A stretch of 11,184 bases of DNA from VMCP01 sp965655465 (GTDB taxonomy: Bacteria; Bacteroidota; Bacteroidia; NS11-12g; UBA955). This document shows positions 7,701 through 11,184 of the stretch, piece after piece. The stretch spans positions 1 through 11,184 of the forward strand of contig CBFHGY010000076.1 of NCBI GenBank assembly GCA_965655465.1, written 5' to 3'. Under the pieces are notes generated by a model. It was not told the DNA's origin. It saw only the letters and a program-made list of their open reading frames with translations, and did no database searches. The position numbers and the translations under genes were made by a program. Numbering within the stretch: position 1 is the first letter of the stretch; the number at the start of each line of letters is the position of its first letter.

Positions 7701-8297
7701 AGTAATGGATGCGATTCAACGGTAACCTACAGAATTCAGAAAAGAGAAGTTTTTGCAGATTTTGAAATAGATAGCTCGCAAAATCCTGTTTTCGAATTTA
7801 AAAATTTATCTAATAATAATTGGAAGTTCTATTGGTCCTTTGGTGATTTAACAACCGATTCGGTAAATAGAACTGTTACTCATACGTATAAAAATGATGA
7901 AACCTACTGGGTCAATTCTTGTTTAACCGTTTTAGATAGCTTTGGTTGTCGAGATTCGGTATGCTATCAGATACAAATTTCGAAATTATTGTATCGCTTG
8001 TTTAACATCTTCACACCGGGCAAGGATGGGACAAATGATGTATTGAAAATAGGATATAAAGGAGGTGCGTTTCAGTATAATTTAATGATATTTAATCGTT
8101 GGGGTGCTAAAGTGTATGAAGTTAAAAACGCGAATGTGGAAGACGAAAGTAAATTTTGGAATGGAAAAGTAAATAATACCGATTTGGAATGTCCATCTGG
8201 TAGTTATTATGTTTTATATCAATTATACCTGGAAGGCCCAAATAAACCGCCAACTGCAGTAAATGGGATTGTCACACTCATTAGGGAGTTAGAATAA
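4710..8297 (+). CDS. Large secreted T9SS type B protein: DUF7948-like N-terminus, six Cys repeats, PKD, CHU_C
   Basis: A 1195-residue exported protein. A signal peptide (KRFK, then hydrophobic residues 8-21) is probably cut after A22. Residues about 35-235 match the DUF7948-type N-terminal region of Bacteroidota surface proteins: FIENKGQF at 36-43, then NFYPKIDLIYE and LKYSFRINSGGDP. Residues about 236-615 are rich in short beta-strand units such as VFVYGG and KVYLSD, suggesting a propeller related to SBBP/kelch-like repeats. Residues 719-1003 hold six tandem 50/51-residue repeats, each ending in GCDS (starting at 746, 797, 847, 898, 949, 1000), with a first Cys 28 residues before the second. 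Residues about 1014-1090 form a PKD domain (FYWSFGD, VTHTY). Residues about 1094-1195 form the CHU_C/type B T9SS sorting domain (FTPGKDGTND, IFNRWGAKVYE, WNGK, GSYYVLY). It is likely secreted through T9SS and cell-associated, possibly in adhesion or gliding. No enzyme motif is seen and no ligand can be named. Confidence 0.9.
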   Translation: MKRFKHTYLFLLFMVLNHLLIAQTFLSGDPFQDHFFIENKGQFNRLLDKDVLYELSDGSDKIYILSNGFLWMKFLGVAKNGDSSYKISTIQNRFLGCNKNAEIHAQGKTKHHFTYGNSSSRANGYKKLEFLNFYPKIDLIYEFGKLGEGLKYSFRINSGGDPRVIKFNYLSDNLKSTIFQNQTLHVSNSDYGLKEFGLTVLNQNGYRLPIFYEFKDGNFTYQIPDFKMGDGILIDPWVKSVDSLTRTNINSERYGENIGFDVDYDSKGSVFVYGGCPLDGNQSKLAKYDASGNLVWVFQGMVNLPKQGIYWYSNPLGGSSRLGSFVIDRSNDKVYLSDAWGMPKVGNLIIRLDSNGNSDSFLIHHPGLTTANKFLFRCDPHRVITLGGFNHYNYWSNLFELLDTNIYKPKAFTPKKLSQYEMIIDAATDDSNIVYVLLKAFSPPYSVTNNSNNVDVLAKLTDSLTGTLWYDTLLTKIDQWTIKPLVPRYLNQKISIGYSTNSIAATKNYIYYYDGKFIAAYNKFSGALVKLDSLVGKSQSFQQGIVADNCGNIVVGSDSGRLKVFKFDGSNFKWIKNVSVYPNSDRCVLDLSWDKDRNVLVFSGDSMVGVVSNPVNCEASKTTEFSVYPVNRCSYFAYADIKYPDTTKAYTFSWFDSTENKVVRKVTKFKQFKDTLEKRDPTHSYLVSIKQEDACYSLVSNFWLRAFPQFDTLLEIKLCFGEFYTHDNSNLTNDTQFVDTFKTLLGCDSLIRYSLAFYNHSNLKQKKTICMGDTFWVGPLFYTKSGNYSDTLINSVGCDSVVTTELRVIQDTSIQFIQICDGSSINIGTHIYTISGLYTDTFMNYLGCDSIVRTKLIVSRDTLIERFSVICRGDSVKVGINKYDNEGIYIDSFKRESGCDSVIKTYLTVNRDTMITTIARICKGETWRVGNNVYTKPGAYVDTLHRLTGCDSVIITELNILNTNDTTKQIVLCSGDSVWIDGEVYNFSTSFDKVYQNSNGCDSTVTYRIQKREVFADFEIDSSQNPVFEFKNLSNNNWKFYWSFGDLTTDSVNRTVTHTYKNDETYWVNSCLTVLDSFGCRDSVCYQIQISKLLYRLFNIFTPGKDGTNDVLKIGYKGGAFQYNLMIFNRWGAKVYEVKNANVEDESKFWNGKVNNTDLECPSGSYYVLYQLYLEGPNKPPTAVNGIVTLIRELE
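6864..7718 (+). repeat. Six coding tandem repeats of about 152 bp (50/51 residues)
   Basis: The DNA encodes six copies of a module: first Cys, often Gly-Asp, Val/Ile-Gly, a Tyr, Tyr-x-Asp-Thr/Ser, then GCDS. At DNA level the module end is a recurring GGTTGTGATTC-like string (about 7099, 7247, 7401 and 7555, with diverged copies near 6950 and 7707). First cysteines fall at residues 719, 770, 820, 871, 922 and 973, and each is exactly 28 residues before its partner, so each module probably carries one disulfide. The copies are diverged, so this is an old duplication. Confidence 0.8.
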
Positions 8298-8313
8298 GGT
8301 CGCATTTTTTCAG

Positions 8314-8367
8314 ATTGCTTTTTACAGAAAGCAAAATCGACAATTGCTTTCTGTAAAAAGCAATTTT
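8314..8367. terminator. Perfect 21-bp inverted repeat with nested hairpins, probable bidirectional terminator
   Basis: Bases 8314-8334 and 8344-8364 are exact reverse complements around a 9-base loop. Each arm is itself a small inverted repeat (TTGCTTT...AAAGCAA), so one large hairpin or two small ones can form. The structure lies 17 bp after the stop of the + strand gene and about 60 bp beyond the stop of the - strand gene. It is flanked by a T-run at 8365-8367 on one side and by T-rich sequence (8305-8310) on the other. Placement between converging genes fits termination from both sides. Confidence 0.65.
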
Positions 8368-8374
8368 GAATATT

Positions 8375-8389
8375 CACTAAGACTTAGTG
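8375..8389. repeat. 15-bp palindrome CACTAAG-A-CTTAGTG
   Basis: Seven-base arms around a single A, between the large hairpin and the dispersed repeat. It could be an additional termination or protein-binding site. It is too short to say more. Confidence 0.4.
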
Positions 8390-8398
8390 CTGGGTACT

Positions 8399-8425
8399 AA
8401 CTGCGGCCAGACACACGCGTTCCAC
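8399..8425 (-). repeat. Short dispersed repeat, copy 2
   Basis: A 27-bp block with CGGCCAGACACA and GCGTTCCAC, matching copy 1 at 4289-4317 (23 of 27 aligned bases, one 2-base gap). On the - strand it begins at the last base of the stop codon (TAG, 8425-8427) of the FG-GAP gene. Both copies therefore have the same orientation and both sit just behind a - strand gene end. Confidence 0.55.
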
Positions 8426-10440
8426 TAATTTTTTACGACGCGAATGACCGCTTTTTTGCCATCTGCTTTTACCGCTACAATGTAAACGCCTGCTGGATCT
8501 TGAATGAAAAGATCCAACGTTTGTGCATTAACCGCCGTTTTCGATGCAATTACTTTTCCGAGTACATTGATAATTTGGATCTCCGCCGTGCTGAATGGAT
8601 TTCCCAAGTCAATAAAGAAATGACCATGGGTAGGATTGGGATAAACAATCAGGGTATTCCCAAAACTGTTTTCCAGGATTCCCAAATTCAAAATAGACAC
8701 ACAAGAAGACGTATCTACACACCCATTTTGAGTCAACTCAACCGCATAATTTCCGTTTACCGTAGGGGTAAAAGAGGCTGCGGTTTGACCCGAAATTTCG
8801 GCATAATTCTTATCGCAATCCAGCCACTGATACGTGGCCGCGGTGTTATTAGCGGTGATGGTTTCCCCCGAAATAGTCGTGCTGAGGTCAGCAACACTGT
8901 TGATGGTCAAATTCAAGGTTACTAAAGAATCACAGCCACTGGCCGTGCCTCCAACTATATTGTAAACGGCGCTATTGTTGTTTTCTGTGTAGGTATTTCC
9001 ATCAATCCAAGTGAACGCACCGCAAGCCGTTTGCACGTCGGTACTTCGGGCAATACAATTTTTAAATATGTAGGAAGCACCAGCGGAGCCAAGGGTATTT
9101 CCTCCAGAAGCATTTTCGCTTTCCATGTGAGCACCTACTATTGCGTAATCTCCTGAAATTGCGACAGAATTCCCCAGTACGTTACTACTCCCTCTGTCGG
9201 TAGCAACAATTTTGTCTGATTGAGTCCAATTTCCCGAACTTTTCTTGAAAATATAAGCAGAACCTGCATTGGCTAGGGTATTTCCACCTTTTTCATCTTC
9301 GTCTTCATTATAAGCCCCCACTATCGCATGGTCTCCAGAAATGGATACCGAAGCACCAAACATATCACCGGTCGCTCGATCGGCTGCCACTACCTTTTCC
9401 GCCTGTTTCCAGGTAGTCCCATTTCTTTCGAAAATATATGCCGAACCGGCCAAATTTAGTTTTGCGCCACCGGTAGCATTGTGTTCTTCTAACATAGCGC
9501 CCACAATTGCATAATCGCCCGAAATGGCTACAGAATGACCAAACTCATCACCTGCTGTTTTGTCTGAAGCATTGAGAATTTGCATTTGCGACCAGTTGCC
9601 CGTGGTGCTTTTCTTAAAAATTGTGGCAGTTCCAGCTTCCGTGAGTATCGTTCCACCCGCTGCAGAAAGAGCGTCTCTTGGGGTGCCAATTATTGCATAG
9701 TCTCCAGAAATACCTACAGACCAACCAAAATTATCATCAGTAGCGGCAGAATTACCTACTATTTTTTGCTCTTCAGACCATACGGAAGGTCCTTTTTTAA
9801 AGATATAGGCCGAGCCCTTATTAGATTGAAAATTAAAGCCCGTAACCGAGTGATCTTCAAGGGGCGCTCCTACAATCGCATAATCGCCCGAAATAGCCAC
9901 CGAGTGACCAAATTCATCTGCACGCTCTCTATCCGAAGCCACGATTCTATTCACTAGACTCCAAGAGCCACTTTTATTTTGAAAAATGTATGCCGCTCCC
10001 GCATAGGGATTTCCGGTAGTGCCAACGGTAATACTTTTTCTTGGCGCCCCTACAATTGCATAATCGCCTGAAATAGCTACTGAAGTTCCAAACTCATCAC
10101 CGGCCGCACGATCTGAGGCCACAATCTTTTGGACTACCGTCCATGTACCAGAATTATTCTTAAGGATATATGCCGAGCCCGCATCTTCAAGGTATTGTCC
10201 GCCGTTTGCATTATGGTCTTCTTTGTATGCGCCTACTATGGCATAATCGCCAGAAATCGATACCGAATATCCATACCGATCGTATAAGGCCCTATCTGTA
10301 GCCACAGATTTTACTACTTGGTCCCAGTTTTGAGAAAAAAGGTTATTGGATAAGCCCGATAGCATTAATAAGGTAAATGCAACAAGTGATTTCGGCAATA
10401 AGGTCAGAAATTCATGTTGATGAGGTCGTTGCTTTATCAT
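8425..10440 (-). CDS. Secreted seven-repeat FG-GAP beta-propeller protein with T9SS type A sorting domain
   Basis: A 671-residue protein counted from the ATG at 10438-10440. That start gives a normal signal peptide (basic N-terminus, hydrophobic 19-30, likely cut near S36/Q37) and lies downstream of a good -7 promoter box. Longer upstream starts would lie before that box. Residues about 50-461 hold seven repeats of about 61 residues with the pattern FG-x-SVAISGDYAIVGA ... GSAYIFKK ... W ... KIVAS; the ISGD segments begin at residues 62, 123, 184, 244, 306, 367 and 428. These match FG-GAP_2-type repeats, and seven suits a closed propeller. Then follow one cysteine module (about 473-513, CGAFTWIDGNTYT to GCDS), an Ig-like module (about 517-583, TYQWLDCD, GNYAVELTQNGC), and a C-terminal type A T9SS domain (about 596-671, VYPNPTHGHF, INVLGKV, GVYIVAV). 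It is likely released or surface-bound through T9SS. Function is unknown; FG-GAP propellers usually bind partners and are seldom catalytic. It converges with the type B gene. Confidence 0.9.
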   Translation of the reverse strand: MIKQRPHQHEFLTLLPKSLVAFTLLMLSGLSNNLFSQNWDQVVKSVATDRALYDRYGYSVSISGDYAIVGAYKEDHNANGGQYLEDAGSAYILKNNSGTWTVVQKIVASDRAAGDEFGTSVAISGDYAIVGAPRKSITVGTTGNPYAGAAYIFQNKSGSWSLVNRIVASDRERADEFGHSVAISGDYAIVGAPLEDHSVTGFNFQSNKGSAYIFKKGPSVWSEEQKIVGNSAATDDNFGWSVGISGDYAIIGTPRDALSAAGGTILTEAGTATIFKKSTTGNWSQMQILNASDKTAGDEFGHSVAISGDYAIVGAMLEEHNATGGAKLNLAGSAYIFERNGTTWKQAEKVVAADRATGDMFGASVSISGDHAIVGAYNEDEDEKGGNTLANAGSAYIFKKSSGNWTQSDKIVATDRGSSNVLGNSVAISGDYAIVGAHMESENASGGNTLGSAGASYIFKNCIARSTDVQTACGAFTWIDGNTYTENNNSAVYNIVGGTASGCDSLVTLNLTINSVADLSTTISGETITANNTAATYQWLDCDKNYAEISGQTAASFTPTVNGNYAVELTQNGCVDTSSCVSILNLGILENSFGNTLIVYPNPTHGHFFIDLGNPFSTAEIQIINVLGKVIASKTAVNAQTLDLFIQDPAGVYIVAVKADGKKAVIRVVKN
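9058..10293 (-). repeat. Seven coding repeats of about 183 bp (FG-GAP blades)
   Basis: On the + strand each repeat is marked by a GCATAATCGCC[C/T/A]GAAAT-like string, seen near 9136, 9318, 9502, 9687, 9870, 10048 and 10226, a spacing of about 180-186 bp. Nucleotide similarity is still visible between copies, so duplication or gene conversion is more recent than in the cysteine repeats of the facing gene. Blade 4 (residues about 231-292) is the most diverged. Confidence 0.8.
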
Positions 10441-10484
10441 GTAAATTAAGAAGTTAGGATTAAGAAAGTGGGTTGCGTTTTGAG

Positions 10485-10492
10485 CAAATGTA
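10485..10492 (-). promoter_or_regulatory. Bacteroidota -7 promoter element for the FG-GAP gene
   Basis: On the - strand the sequence reads TACATTTG, a perfect match to TAnnTTTG. Transcription would start near 10478, leaving a leader of about 38 bases before the ATG at 10440. No TTG sits at the ideal -33 distance. The element lies in the 83-bp space between the DUF2130 stop and the FG-GAP start, so the FG-GAP gene can be transcribed on its own. Confidence 0.55.
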
Positions 10493-10523
10493 AACAATTG
10501 TGCTTAATAATTATTTACCCCGA

Positions 10524-11184
10524 TCAACCGCCCCCCAACTCGTCAAACTTCGCCTTCATCGTTGGATTTCCATGCGTTAACTTCTTGATCGTTAAATCTT
10601 CTGTTTTCTCATTCGCCAAGCGCAAATTGTTTTCCGACGATAGTAAGGCTGCCTTTGTTTTTTCCAATTCCTTAATCGTTTTATCAATACCCGCAATGGC
10701 CTCTTGGAACTTGCGACTCGCCAAATCGTAGTTTCGGGCAAAACCCTCCTTAAACTTGTTCATCTTCTCCTCGAAATTCGTAATGTCGATGTTCTGATTG
10801 CGCATCAATGCCAACTCAGCCTTATACTGCAGCGAATTCATGGCCGCGTTGCGCAGCAAGGAGATAATCGGAATGAAAAATTGCGGACGTACCACATACA
10901 TCTTTGGAAACCGGTGCGACACATCCACAATGCCCGTATTATAATACTCGTTATCGATCTCCAACATAGACACCAATACCGCATACTCGCATTTCTTCTC
11001 CGTGCGGTCTTTGTCGAGCTCCTTCAAAAAATCTTCGTTCCGTTTTTTCGTTGCCGTTTCATCGCCCTCGTTCTTCATCTCGAACATTATCGAAATGATT
11101 TCATTACCTGCCTCGTCATTTTCCTTGTAAATGAAATCACCCTTACTGCCCGTTTTGCTATCGTTGTCCTTCTCAAAATAAGCC
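10524..11184 (-). CDS. DUF2130 domain-containing protein, C-terminal part (N-terminus outside the window)
   Basis: The frame is open to the window edge, so 219 C-terminal residues are visible and the start is missing. The region matches the DUF2130 (COG4487) domain: AYFEKDND and SKGDFIY at the edge, then IMFEMKNE, NEDFLKELDKDR, YAVLVSMLE, YNTGIVDVSHRFPKMYVVRP (residues of the segment about 10886-10945), FFIPIISLLRNAA and ENNLRLANEKTEDLTIKKLT. In complete members, a long coiled coil precedes this domain. DUF2130 is related in layout to RmuC-like proteins and has been suggested to contain a nuclease-like fold, but its function is not established. A second helical, Lys/Glu-rich stretch (about 10600-10740) follows the domain, as usual. 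The ATG at 11085-11087 is internal, because the domain's conserved residues continue upstream of it. The gene ends in GGG and TGA (10524-10526) and lies upstream of, and in the same direction as, the FG-GAP gene. Confidence 0.9.
   Translation of the reverse strand, partial: AYFEKDNDSKTGSKGDFIYKENDEAGNEIISIMFEMKNEGDETATKKRNEDFLKELDKDRTEKKCEYAVLVSMLEIDNEYYNTGIVDVSHRFPKMYVVRPQFFIPIISLLRNAAMNSLQYKAELALMRNQNIDITNFEEKMNKFKEGFARNYDLASRKFQEAIAGIDKTIKELEKTKAALLSSENNLRLANEKTEDLTIKKLTHGNPTMKAKFDELGGG

Noticed and set aside
6864..7718. CRISPR-like array
   Set aside because: The periodic DNA string lies in one continuous coding frame and the units are diverged protein modules, not identical direct repeats with unique spacers.
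8314..8364. Terminal inverted repeats of an insertion sequence
   Set aside because: Only 9 bases separate the arms and there is no transposase between or beside them. Hairpin/terminator is simpler.
8500..9957. Open + strand frames opposite the FG-GAP gene
   Set aside because: They are by-products of the repeats and codon bias of the - strand gene. The translations are Arg/Ile/Ser-rich with no recognisable domain.
10441..10497. Longer N-terminus for the FG-GAP protein from a TTG at 10495-10497
   Set aside because: It would lie upstream of the -7 promoter box (10485-10492) and would bury the signal peptide behind 19 extra residues. ATG 10440 gives a normal signal peptide.
11085..11087. ATG at 11087 as the true start of the DUF2130 gene
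   Set aside because: Conserved DUF2130 residues (AYFEKDND, SKGDFIY) continue in the same frame up to the window edge, so the gene is partial.

Overview
The window looks like low-GC genomic DNA from a member of the Bacteroidota, probably a free-living or environmental lineage. The strongest evidence is two secreted proteins with type IX secretion (T9SS) sorting domains: one gliding-motility/CHU_C-like (type B), one Por-secretion-tail-like (type A). A TAnnTTTG-type -7 promoter box and a DUF2130 protein of the kind common in this phylum agree with this. No finer placement is justified from the sequence alone.

Left part (1-3246, + strand). The window opens inside a broken metallophosphoesterase gene (1-450) carrying one frameshift and one in-frame stop. 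After about 275 bp without a gene comes a tight two-gene unit. A MazG-like nucleotide pyrophosphohydrolase (727-1068) is followed with zero spacing by a 725-residue multidomain protein (1069-3246). That protein joins a GIY-YIG nuclease domain, a DUF2075/SF1-type helicase core and a C-terminal LexA-like S24 peptidase domain with an apparent Ser-Lys dyad. This is the most interesting locus: it pairs dNTP sanitation or depletion with nuclease/helicase activity and a possible damage-responsive self-cleaving module, so it is a candidate stress-response or anti-phage cassette. No function has been shown here.

Middle part (3247-4709). Downstream lie two related 21-bp near-palindromes (3342-3362 and 3396-3416), a short stretch that reads like the decayed C-terminus of a type I restriction specificity subunit, a small secreted hypothetical protein on the - strand (3552-4088), a short dispersed repeat (4289-4317), and the 5'-truncated, frameshifted remnant of an AAA_14/DUF4143-type ATPase (4328-4686, - strand). 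With the phosphoesterase, this makes two clear gene relics and one tentative one beside the cassette, which suggests repeated gene turnover.

Right part (4710-11184). Two large cell-surface or secreted proteins converge. The first (4710-8297, +) has an N-terminal DUF7948-like region, a propeller-like middle, six 50/51-residue cysteine-paired repeats, a PKD domain and a type B T9SS signal. The second (8425-10440, -) has seven about 61-residue FG-GAP-like repeats (probably a seven-bladed beta-propeller), one copy of the same cysteine module, an Ig-like module and a type A T9SS signal. Between them sits a 21-bp perfect inverted repeat with nested symmetry, probably a bidirectional terminator, and a second copy of the dispersed repeat. 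Upstream of the second gene, on the same strand, the window ends inside a DUF2130 gene (10524 to the edge). I saw no tRNA, rRNA, CRISPR array or intact insertion sequence.
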